Source: CAG-307 sp964524125
GTDB lineage: Bacteria > Bacillota_I > Bacilli_A > Acholeplasmatales > Anaeroplasmataceae
Direction: 5' to 3'
Assembly (NCBI GenBank): GCA_964524125.1
Contig: CAZGBY010000041.1
Span: 1-15,959, forward strand
Length of the DNA: 15,959 nucleotides
The notes below the pieces were generated by a model, which was not told where the DNA came from, ran no database searches, and worked only from the letters and a program-made list of their open reading frames with translations. Position 1 is the stretch's first letter; each line of letters starts with the position of its first letter. Shown piece after piece: positions 7,457 through 14,514 of this stretch. The translations under genes and the position numbers were made by a program.

Positions 7457-8218
7457 ATGCTTGAACGTATTACTACAGCATTATTTAGACCAAAAGGATT
7501 ATTTAAATATTTACCTGATAGAATGTATAAAGTTATTCTAACCTTTTTAGTTATGTTAGCACTAGCTATGACACCTAAATTATGTTTATTAAAAAATGGA
7601 ACTCCTATAACTGCTTTAGAATATTCATATATAGAAGAATCTATTAAAGAATCAGAAGGTAGTTTAGTTATAAAGGATGGTAATATTATATTATCTGATT
7701 TAAGTATTACAACTAATTTATATCATTATGGATTTAATAGTAGTGCTTATAAAAACGATTATTTTAATATAATATTTGAAGATAGTAATAATGTATCAAT
7801 ATATGCATACGGAATTAAACTTAAAACTAAAGAAGTAAGTTTTAAAGATATGGAAATAAATAAATCATCATCGAGTGAAGAAATTATGGTATTATCTAGT
7901 CTTTTATATAATATTGTATATGAAAGTAAAGATGTAATTATAACATGTTATGTTGTAATTAATTGTATATTTCTACTTATAGAATCACTTGTTTATATAG
8001 GATTATTATATTTTGTAGGATTTTTACTTAACAAAATGGTTAAAGGTAGATTTAAACTTATATTATGTATCTATTCATTAATACCTTATTTATTGTTTGA
8101 AGCTTTCGCTGGATTCTTAGAATATGAAATATTATCTTATATAGGAGTTATTATATCATACTTTGCTTATCAAAAAAGCATTAGTATAATCACTAGAATT
8201 GAATATAAAAGGGAGTGA
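7457..8218 (+). CDS. DUF1189-like membrane protein
   Basis: A 253-residue membrane protein. It has a short cytoplasmic head (MLERITTALFRPKGLFKYLPDRMY), one membrane segment at about residues 22-45, a polar region of about 115 residues that should lie outside the membrane, and then three or four hydrophobic segments from about 160 to 240, ending in a basic tail. This layout, and the N-terminal 'F-x-P-K/R' then aromatic motif before the first segment, resemble the DUF1189 family, whose function is unknown. The start is ATG 7457, with AGGCGGTGAT at 7444-7453. An in-frame ATG at 7439 would lie at or before the predicted transcription start. The gene is five bases upstream of polC and certainly co-transcribed with it, so it may share growth-linked expression. 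In other Bacillota polC is often preceded by a membrane protease or by proS, not by this family. Membrane protein call is firm; the family call is moderate. Confidence 0.65.
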   Translation: MLERITTALFRPKGLFKYLPDRMYKVILTFLVMLALAMTPKLCLLKNGTPITALEYSYIEESIKESEGSLVIKDGNIILSDLSITTNLYHYGFNSSAYKNDYFNIIFEDSNNVSIYAYGIKLKTKEVSFKDMEINKSSSSEEIMVLSSLLYNIVYESKDVIITCYVVINCIFLLIESLVYIGLLYFVGFLLNKMVKGRFKLILCIYSLIPYLLFEAFAGFLEYEILSYIGVIISYFAYQKSISIITRIEYKRE

Positions 8219-8223
8219 TTTTT

Positions 8224-11200
8224 GTGAAGTTTATAGATTTATTAAAATCAAAAGAAGTATTTGATTTTAATGGTAACGAAATTAAAGTTGATAATATTAA
8301 TTTATATAAAAAGAATAAAACAATTGAAATATGTTTAAGTATAAAACACATTTTAAATTGTGAGCAATTTACAAAACTTCATAAAGAATCTAAATCTATA
8401 TTAAGACCTTTATGTTTAAATAAAGTAATATTAAATATTAAGTATGAAGAAAAACTTGAAGATGAGGTTTTAGCAAATAATTATTTAAATTCTATATTAT
8501 TTGATCTGTCAAATATGAACTTAACTTTTAAATGCTTTATGGATTTTAAAAGGACATTTAAAGATGGATTGTTTACTATTGTTATAGATAGAGAATCTGT
8601 ATTTTTAAATTCATATTTGCCAAAACTTAAAGAAGAATTTAATCGATATTCTTTAGAGGTTGACTTTAAATTAGAAGTAGATAATTCTTTGCAAACTATT
8701 TCAGAAATTCAAAATGCTCAAATGCAAGATGCCTTAAATTCGGTAGAAATCAATAGTAAAGCAATTAAAGAAGAACAAACAAAACGCGAAAATTTAAAAT
8801 TTAAAACTGATTTTCGAAGAAAAGTTGAAGTCTCAAATTTATCTAAAATAAATGAAATACCTAAAACACAAGAAGAAATGTTTGCGTATACAGAACAGTT
8901 TGGAGAAGCTCATTTTATGGTTGAAGGTGAAATTTTTTCTTTTGATCTTTCTAAAAAGAAAACGAGCTATTTACTAAAAATTGAGATTTTTGATGAAACT
9001 GATAGTATATGTGTTAATAAATGGGTTAGAGAAAATGAACTTGCTAAAGCTGAAGAACTTAAAATAGGTGATATTGTAAATGTAGTTGGTAAAGCCGAAC
9101 ATAACTTCTTTCAACATGATATCATTTTAAATGCAACTTCAGTTGAATTTGTAAGTCATGCATCTCACGAAGATAAAAGAAGTGATACTTCATCACTTAA
9201 ACGTGTTGAACTTCATATGCATACTAAGATGAGTAATTTAGATGGATTAAATGAACCATCAGATATTATAAAAACGGTATCTAAATGGGGGCATAATGCA
9301 ATAGCTTTCACAGATAGAAATGGTGTGTATGCTATACCAGATATTAATCACGCTACTGAAAAGAATCCTGATTTTAAACCTATTTACGGATGTGAACTTG
9401 ATTATTTAGATGATTACAGATGGCATATTACTTATGCAGAAAATGATATATCTTTAAAAGATGCTACTTATGTTGTATTTGATATAGAAACAACAGGTTT
9501 TAGTCAAACCTATGATGAAATTATTGAAATCGGTGCGCATAAAATTAAAGGTGGTATTATTTGTGATAAGTTTGAAACATTTGTTAATCCTTTAAGACAT
9601 ATACCTAAAAAAATTACTGAGCTTACATCAATTACTGATGAAATGGTTAGTGATGCACCTTTAATTAAAGAAGCTTTAGCTAACTTTAATGAATTTACAA
9701 AGGATTGTATACTTGTTGCGCATAATGCTGATTTTGATATTGGTATGATTAGAGCCAAACTTGGACAAAATGGATTTGAAAATCCTCCACTTGCAGGTAT
9801 TGATACACTTAATTTATGTCGTGCTATGTATGGGTCAGAACTTAAAAAGTTTAACTTAAAAGCTATTTGTAAATTTTTCAAAGTAAAACAAGAACATCAT
9901 CACCGTGCAACAGATGATACTAGAGTTACAGCTGAATGTTTCTTGCAAATATTAAGTGATCTTCAATCTAGAAGTATTTATAATTATAATGATATTAACA
10001 GTTTACTTAAGACGGGTAATATGCATAAAACAGTAATTCCAACTAAGATTTGTGTACTTGCTCAAAATCAAGTTGGTTATAAAAATATGTATAAACTACT
10101 TTCTGATGCACTTACAACTCATCTTGCGTCTGATGCAAGACTTCTTCACAGTGTACTTGATAAATTTCATGAAGGAATTCTTACTACATCATCTGGTGCT
10201 CAAGGTTGTGTATTTGATTTAGCTCTTAATAGATCTCAAGAAGAACTAGAAGAAGTTATTAAATACTTAGATGTTGTAGAGGTGCAACCACTTAGTTCAT
10301 ATAATCATATAATTGATTTTTTAAATGATGGGCTTGATGGAAAACAAGTTGTAATAGAGACTATAAAAAAAATAATTTCTACAGCCAAGAGGTTAGGTAA
10401 GATTGTAGTTGCTACATCAGATGCTTATTATATATCTCCTACCCAACAAAAATATAGAGATATATTGATTGCTTCTAACCAAGTCGGCGGTGGGCTTCAT
10501 GAACTATCAAGATATTCTGTATCTCCTTGTGCACATTTACGTACAACAGATGAAATGCTTTTAGAATTTGATTTTTTAGGAAAAGAACTTGCTTACGAAA
10601 TTGTTGTTACAAATACTAACTTAGTAGCTGATAAAATTGAGCATATTAAATGTTTCCACAAGGAAATGTTTGTACCAGCAGATGATGAATTCGCAAATCA
10701 TCCAGATCCTAAATATCGATATAAATCAATGATTACAGAAATGACAAGAGTTGTTAATGAAAATGTATTATTAAATTATGGACAAAATCCTCATCCATTT
10801 GTAAAAGCTAGAGTTGACAGAGAACTAAAATCAATCATATCATCTGGTTATTATTCTACATATTTTATGGCATACTTAATGGTTAAAGATTCTATTGACC
10901 ATGGCTACTTAGTAGGTTCTCGTGGATCTGTAGGTTCGTCATTTGTAGCTACAATGATGAATATTACAGAAGTTAATCCACTTCCCCCTCATTATTTATG
11001 TCCTGATTGCAAATTTATGGCAATTAAATTTTCTAAAGAGGAAGAAGATAAGATTAATTCAGAAGAAGAAAGACATCTTCAAGAAGTACTTAGAAGTGTA
11101 GGTTCTGGATATGACTTACCTGATATGAAATGTCCTTGTTGTGGAAAAGAACTTAAAAAGGATGGTCATGATATACCATTTGAAACATTTTTAGGATTTA

Positions 11201-12738
11201 ATGGAGATAAAGTTCCGGATATAGATCTAAACTTCTCTGGTGAATATCAACCAAGAGCCCACTTATTTGTTAGACATTTAATGGGATATGATTATTCATT
11301 TAGAGGTGGTACGGTTGCTACCATAGCTGATAAAAATGGTTTTGGTTATGTAAAAGCTTATGCTGAGAAAAAGGAAATTGAAATGCGTGCATCTGAAATT
11401 GGAAGAATTTCAACTAACCTAACTGGTATAAAACGTTCAACTGGTCAACATCCTGGTGGTATCGTTGTAGTACCAAAGAGAATTGACATTTTTGATGTAA
11501 CACCAATTCAATATCCAGCAAATGATGATACTGTTGCATGGAGAACTACTCATTTTGATTATCATGCATTTGAAGATAATTTACTTAAATTAGATATTCT
11601 AGGACACGATGATCCAACCCTTATTAAATACTTTATGGATATAGTTCATGAACATCAAGATGAATTTCCGTTTGATGATGCTAGAAAAATACCTGTAGAT
11701 GATAAAAAGGTTTTTTCACTTTTTGGTTCTACAGAAGCTATTGGTGTTAAACCTGAAGATATTGATAGTCCTGTGGCTTCATATGCAGTTCCTGAATTTG
11801 GGACAACGTTTGTTAGACAAATGTTAATCGATACAAAGCCTACAACTTTTGCAGGATTGGTAAAAATATCAGGTTTATCTCATGGTACGGATGTATGGCT
11901 TAATAATGCAAAAGAATTAGTTGACCCTACAAATCCAACAGGCTTTGGTGTAATTGGGTTTGATAAAATTATTGGATGTCGTGATGATATCATGGTTGAC
12001 TTGATGTTTGATGGTCTTGAACCTTTAAAGGCGTTTAAGATAATGGAATTTGTTCGTAAAGGTAAAGTAGCTAAAGACCCAGATACTTGGTCAGGATTTA
12101 AACAAGCTATGATTGATAAGAAAGTACCAGAATGGTATATTTGGTCTTGTGAACAAATTAAGTATATGTTCCCTAAAGCACATGCAACTGCATATGTGCT
12201 TATGGCACTTAGAATTGCTTGGTTTAAGGTTTATAAACCTGCAATGTTTTATAGTGCATTTTTCTCAAAAAGAGCTTCTGCTTTTGATGTAGAAGCCTTC
12301 CTAGGTGGTGCTCAAGCCATTAAAAACAAAATAGCACAAGTTTCTGCAATTAAAAATAAAACGGCTAAAGATGAAGATTTATTAACAGCTTTAGGTGTAG
12401 CACTTGAAGCAGTAGCTCGTGGTATAAAATTTTTACCGGTAGATATTGAAAAATCTGATTCTCAAACTTTCTTAATAGAAGGAAGTTTAACTGATGGAGC
12501 ACTTCGTCTTCCATTTGCGGCAGTAGATGGTTTAGGACCTGCGGCAGCGGATTCTATTAAAAGTGCTCGTGATGAAAAGATGTTTACATCAAAAGATGAT
12601 GTGGTAAAAAGGACTCGACTAAATAAAACATTATTTGATTTATTTAATCAAATGGGTGTGTTTGGTAATTTACCAGATGAAGACCCAGAAATGGAAATTG
12701 GACTTTTTGCGTTTTTAAATGATGAAAATTACTTATAA
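8224..12738 (+). CDS. polC: DNA polymerase III PolC, alpha subunit
   Basis: This is the Gram-positive replicative DNA polymerase with built-in proofreading, working with the beta clamp and DnaE at the fork. It has 1504 residues (B. subtilis 1437). Domains in order: a weakly conserved N-terminal domain; an OB fold at about 215-310; a PHP domain opening with VELHMHTKMS (about 330); a DnaQ-type 3'-5' exonuclease inserted at about 415-575 (FDIETTG with Asp420 and Glu422, HNADFD, HRATDD with His560 and Asp564); the PHP remainder; GSRGSVGSS (about 900); a zinc-finger-like element (CPDC at 926-929, CPCCG at 970-974); palm Asp999 and Asp1001 in PDIDLNFSGEYQPRAH; TGQHPGGIVVVP; and YMFPKAHATAYVLMA in the fingers. 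PHP ligands look degraded (TDR for TDH, DAYY for NVHY). The C-terminal clamp motif is internal (EIGLF plus nine residues). The start is GTG 8224, because GGGAGTGAT (8211-8219) covers the in-frame GTG at 8215. It lies five bases after the DUF1189-like gene. Confidence 0.97.
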   Translation: MKFIDLLKSKEVFDFNGNEIKVDNINLYKKNKTIEICLSIKHILNCEQFTKLHKESKSILRPLCLNKVILNIKYEEKLEDEVLANNYLNSILFDLSNMNLTFKCFMDFKRTFKDGLFTIVIDRESVFLNSYLPKLKEEFNRYSLEVDFKLEVDNSLQTISEIQNAQMQDALNSVEINSKAIKEEQTKRENLKFKTDFRRKVEVSNLSKINEIPKTQEEMFAYTEQFGEAHFMVEGEIFSFDLSKKKTSYLLKIEIFDETDSICVNKWVRENELAKAEELKIGDIVNVVGKAEHNFFQHDIILNATSVEFVSHASHEDKRSDTSSLKRVELHMHTKMSNLDGLNEPSDIIKTVSKWGHNAIAFTDRNGVYAIPDINHATEKNPDFKPIYGCELDYLDDYRWHITYAENDISLKDATYVVFDIETTGFSQTYDEIIEIGAHKIKGGIICDKFETFVNPLRHIPKKITELTSITDEMVSDAPLIKEALANFNEFTKDCILVAHNADFDIGMIRAKLGQNGFENPPLAGIDTLNLCRAMYGSELKKFNLKAICKFFKVKQEHHHRATDDTRVTAECFLQILSDLQSRSIYNYNDINSLLKTGNMHKTVIPTKICVLAQNQVGYKNMYKLLSDALTTHLASDARLLHSVLDKFHEGILTTSSGAQGCVFDLALNRSQEELEEVIKYLDVVEVQPLSSYNHIIDFLNDGLDGKQVVIETIKKIISTAKRLGKIVVATSDAYYISPTQQKYRDILIASNQVGGGLHELSRYSVSPCAHLRTTDEMLLEFDFLGKELAYEIVVTNTNLVADKIEHIKCFHKEMFVPADDEFANHPDPKYRYKSMITEMTRVVNENVLLNYGQNPHPFVKARVDRELKSIISSGYYSTYFMAYLMVKDSIDHGYLVGSRGSVGSSFVATMMNITEVNPLPPHYLCPDCKFMAIKFSKEEEDKINSEEERHLQEVLRSVGSGYDLPDMKCPCCGKELKKDGHDIPFETFLGFNGDKVPDIDLNFSGEYQPRAHLFVRHLMGYDYSFRGGTVATIADKNGFGYVKAYAEKKEIEMRASEIGRISTNLTGIKRSTGQHPGGIVVVPKRIDIFDVTPIQYPANDDTVAWRTTHFDYHAFEDNLLKLDILGHDDPTLIKYFMDIVHEHQDEFPFDDARKIPVDDKKVFSLFGSTEAIGVKPEDIDSPVASYAVPEFGTTFVRQMLIDTKPTTFAGLVKISGLSHGTDVWLNNAKELVDPTNPTGFGVIGFDKIIGCRDDIMVDLMFDGLEPLKAFKIMEFVRKGKVAKDPDTWSGFKQAMIDKKVPEWYIWSCEQIKYMFPKAHATAYVLMALRIAWFKVYKPAMFYSAFFSKRASAFDVEAFLGGAQAIKNKIAQVSAIKNKTAKDEDLLTALGVALEAVARGIKFLPVDIEKSDSQTFLIEGSLTDGALRLPFAAVDGLGPAAADSIKSARDEKMFTSKDDVVKRTRLNKTLFDLFNQMGVFGNLPDEDPEMEIGLFAFLNDENYL

Positions 12739-12791
12739 ATTTGTGAAAAAATGTGAATTATAAAATTAAAAAGAAATAAAGTATTATTATA

Positions 12792-12819
12792 TTTACTAAA
12801 ATAAAGTTTATGTTATAAT
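12792..12819 (+). promoter_or_regulatory. Extended -10 promoter for the Bax inhibitor-1-like gene
   Basis: TTTACT (12792-12797), a 16-base spacer and TGTTATAAT (12811-12819, extended -10). It is 30 bases before the start codon. No terminator is obvious between polC and this promoter. Confidence 0.65.
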
Positions 12820-12848
12820 TGACGTATAAAAAAGGAGCCTGATAAAAA

Positions 12849-13595
12849 ATGAATAATCCAATGTTTACTAGTATTAATAATCAAGAAGAGGTAGTATACT
12901 CTCGTAGTAATTGTGCTACTTATAAAGGTATTACAACTAAAACTTTAATATTATTATTTATATCTATATTATCTGCAGCATTGTCTATTGCAACTCTTTA
13001 TACACAAGAAGGTATGGGTTTGCTTATAGGTTTACTACTTACTAATGGTATTGTTGGTATGATTACTATTTTAATTGGTAGAACATCACCACGTGCAAGT
13101 TGTGTATGTGGTATAATATATGCAATAAGTGAAGGCGCATTCTTAGGAGTGTTATCTTGTCTTTTAAATTTATTCTATGAAGGAATAGCTTTAGTAGCTA
13201 TAATCTCTACACTTGCAGTATTTGGTGCAATGCTTGGCTTGTTTGCAAGTGGTGTAATTAGAAATAAATCTAAAATTTATAGTTTTACTATAACTTTAGG
13301 TGTTTCTATATTATTTATGAGCTTAGCAATGTTGATTATGTCTATTATTCCAGCTTGTAGTGCAATATTTAATAATATTGGTATTATGATAGCGGTTGAA
13401 GTCTTATTTATGGTATATGCATGTGCTATGTTACTTTCTAACTTCTATGAAGCACAACTATTAGTACAAAATGGTTGTGGTAAAGAACAAGAATGGTGCT
13501 GCTCATTTGGTTTACTTGTAAGTATATTATATATCTATGTTGAAATATTAAGATTACTTGTAATTTTATATCAATTATTTGGAAATAGAGATTAA
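12849..13595 (+). CDS. Bax inhibitor-1/YccA-like membrane protein
   Basis: A 248-residue protein with a short polar head (NNPMFTSINNQEEVVYSRSNCATYKGITTKT) and seven hydrophobic segments, a good match to the Bax1-I-like family of bacteria (the 'NP-x-F' opening and the T-Y-x-G-x-x-x-KT motif just before segment 1 are typical). In the family, members form seven-helix proteins proposed to leak calcium or protons in a pH-dependent way or to act in membrane stress, and bacterial roles are poorly known. Diagnostic stretches here are YAISEGAFLGVLS and GMLGLFASG-like segments (FGAMLGLFASGVI) in the middle, and NNIGIMIAVEVL with a polar EAQLLVQNG loop near the end. It is unusually rich in cysteine for a membrane protein (for example SCVCG and EWCCSFG). 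AAAGGAG (12832-12838) lies before ATG 12849. It is a single-gene unit with its own promoter (12792-12819) and terminator (13602-13633). Confidence 0.8.
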   Translation: MNNPMFTSINNQEEVVYSRSNCATYKGITTKTLILLFISILSAALSIATLYTQEGMGLLIGLLLTNGIVGMITILIGRTSPRASCVCGIIYAISEGAFLGVLSCLLNLFYEGIALVAIISTLAVFGAMLGLFASGVIRNKSKIYSFTITLGVSILFMSLAMLIMSIIPACSAIFNNIGIMIAVEVLFMVYACAMLLSNFYEAQLLVQNGCGKEQEWCCSFGLLVSILYIYVEILRLLVILYQLFGNRD

Positions 13596-13601
13596 TTATT
13601 G

Positions 13602-13633
13602 AAAGATGGATTTTATTAAGTCCATCTTTTTTT
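13602..13633 (+). terminator. Intrinsic terminator after the Bax inhibitor-1-like gene
   Basis: AAAGATGGA (13602-13610) pairs perfectly with TCCATCTTT (13621-13629), followed by an unbroken run of seven T's (13627-13633). Confidence 0.9.
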
Positions 13634-13684
13634 GCCTATAACAAAAATTATATTATGCATATTATAAATCGAAAGGAGAAATTT

Positions 13685-14038
13685 ATGATTTATAAATCAC
13701 CACAAAATGGTATGGATTATAATTCGTTTTATAATAAAAGTTATAAACAAGATATGGATAATTTTGATTGTCCTTATTTGAATAAAGATTCTTTTAACAA
13801 TAATTGTTCTACATATGATAATTGCAACTATGTAAACGAGCAATGCCAAGTTGTAGATGTACCTCATTATGTAAATTATCATACTCATAATATAATGAAT
13901 ATTTGTAGAAAACATGTGATGGTACCAACATATTCTGAATCATCCGAAGTTAGAATATTTGATGATTATTCAAATAATATTGTATCAAATCCTACTTATA
14001 ATAATGGGTTTAATAACTTCTTTGTACCATTCTTTTAA
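13685..14038 (+). CDS. Small Asn/Tyr-rich protein, possibly coat-like
   Basis: 117 residues starting MIYKSPQNGMDYNSFYNK. The start is ATG 13685 because GAAAGGAG lies at 13671-13678, inside a longer reading frame that begins at 13655. It has no signal peptide or membrane segment. Composition is extreme: rich in Asn, Tyr, Ser and Asp, with six Cys in the first two thirds (CPYLN, NNNCSTYDNC, NEQC, NICRKH). The best-structured part is VDVPHYVNYHTHNIMNICRKH followed by VMVPTYS, which recalls the 'P-H-x-V-N-H-H/T-H' core of small CotD-like spore coat proteins of Bacillota. That similarity is short and by eye, so the coat assignment is a weak inference and the lineage may not sporulate. It stands alone between the terminator at 13602-13633 and its own at 14044-14067. 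Being real is likely because of the ribosome site and terminator; the function is unknown. Confidence 0.7.
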   Translation: MIYKSPQNGMDYNSFYNKSYKQDMDNFDCPYLNKDSFNNNCSTYDNCNYVNEQCQVVDVPHYVNYHTHNIMNICRKHVMVPTYSESSEVRIFDDYSNNIVSNPTYNNGFNNFFVPFF

Positions 14039-14043
14039 TGTCT

Positions 14044-14067
14044 ATCAAGCTTTGGCTTGATTTTTTT
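14044..14067 (+). terminator. Intrinsic terminator after the small Asn/Tyr-rich gene
   Basis: ATCAAGC (14044-14050), loop TTTG, GCTTGAT (14055-14061) and a run of seven T's. It starts five bases after the stop codon. Confidence 0.9.
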
Positions 14068-14148
14068 ATATCTAAATTTATTAAAATATGGTATTCTTAT
14101 ATTAGAATATACTTGATTTTTTATTGACTAAGAAAAGTGGTGGCTAAA

Positions 14149-14202
14149 ATGAATATTGATGATTTATTAAAAGAAAATATTAAGTTAAAACAAATAAATT
14201 AA
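14149..14202 (+). pseudogene. Truncated 17-codon ORF, remnant of an unknown gene
   Basis: ATG 14149 with a GGTGG site at 14138-14142 gives MNIDDLLKENIKLKQIN and then stops. The helix-forming start resembles the opening of coiled-coil proteins such as some transposases, but it is too short to identify. It probably marks a deletion or insertion boundary. Confidence 0.3.
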
Positions 14203-14322
14203 TAATATTTAAAAATAAAAAAATTCAAAATTAAAATTTATTTATATATACACTCCAAACACTCCAATTAGAAATATATGTAAATGTAAAAATTAGGTTA
14301 AAAACAAATTAATAATTTAAAT
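14203..14322. other. Non-coding A/T-rich spacer before the repeats
   Basis: No open frame, promoter or hairpin is supported. The only structure is a 9-bp direct duplication, ACACTCCAA at 14250-14258 and 14259-14267. Confidence 0.4.
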
Positions 14323-14458
14323 GAAACAATTTAGGGAAAACGGCGCATTTTTCTTTGAAACAATTTAAGGAAATTGGCACATTTTTATTCAAAACAATTT
14401 AGGGAAAACGGCGTATTTTTATTCGGAAAAATTTAGGGAAATTGGCGCATTTTTATTC
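14323..14458 (+). repeat. Four tandem 34-bp repeats upstream of the ATPase gene
   Basis: Four abutting units of exactly 34 bp: 14323-14356, 14357-14390, 14391-14424 and 14425-14458. A fragment of a fifth (AAAACATTT) follows. The shared core is ACAATTTAGGGAAA, then two variable bases, then GGCGCATTTTTATTC with a few changes. Units 1 and 3 carry AAAACGGCG; units 2 and 4 carry AAATTGGC(G/A)C. So the block alternates A-B-A-B and probably arose by doubling of a 68-bp pair. There are no spacers between units, so it is not a CRISPR array, and 34 is not a multiple of three, so it is not a peptide repeat. The block ends eight bases before the -35 of the ATPase promoter (14466), which fits a binding site array acting on that promoter, or a recombination or replication site. 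Its role is unknown. Confidence 0.9.
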
Positions 14459-14465
14459 AAAACAT

Positions 14466-14494
14466 TTGATTTTGTCTTTTTAATTTGTTATTAT
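14466..14494 (+). promoter_or_regulatory. Promoter of the ATPase gene
   Basis: TTGATT (14466-14471), 17-base spacer, TATTAT (14489-14494) with TG at 14486-14487 making an extended -10. The start codon is 20 bases downstream. An in-frame ATG at 14485 would overlap the -10 and is rejected as start. Confidence 0.6.
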
Positions 14495-14514
14495 ATTATT
14501 GCGAGGGTGATAGC

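Noticed and set aside
9510..9881. Open frame of 123 codons on the minus strand inside polC.
   Set aside because: It lies opposite the conserved exonuclease domain of polC and has no ribosome site or family features.
14092..14109. Palindrome TATTCT-TATATT-AGAATA as a possible operator.
   Set aside because: It is only six A/T-rich base pairs per arm with no clear promoter beside it; expected by chance in this composition.
14149..14202. Start of an IS transposase gene.
   Set aside because: Only 17 residues remain, with no inverted repeats or target duplication found, so transposon origin cannot be supported.
14321..14368. Short ORF MKQFRENGAFFFETI read through the first repeat unit.
   Set aside because: It has no ribosome site, stops after 15 codons, and the repeat length of 34 changes frame in each unit, so no peptide is preserved.
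14323..14458. CRISPR array.
   Set aside because: Units abut with no unique spacers, and no cas gene is present.
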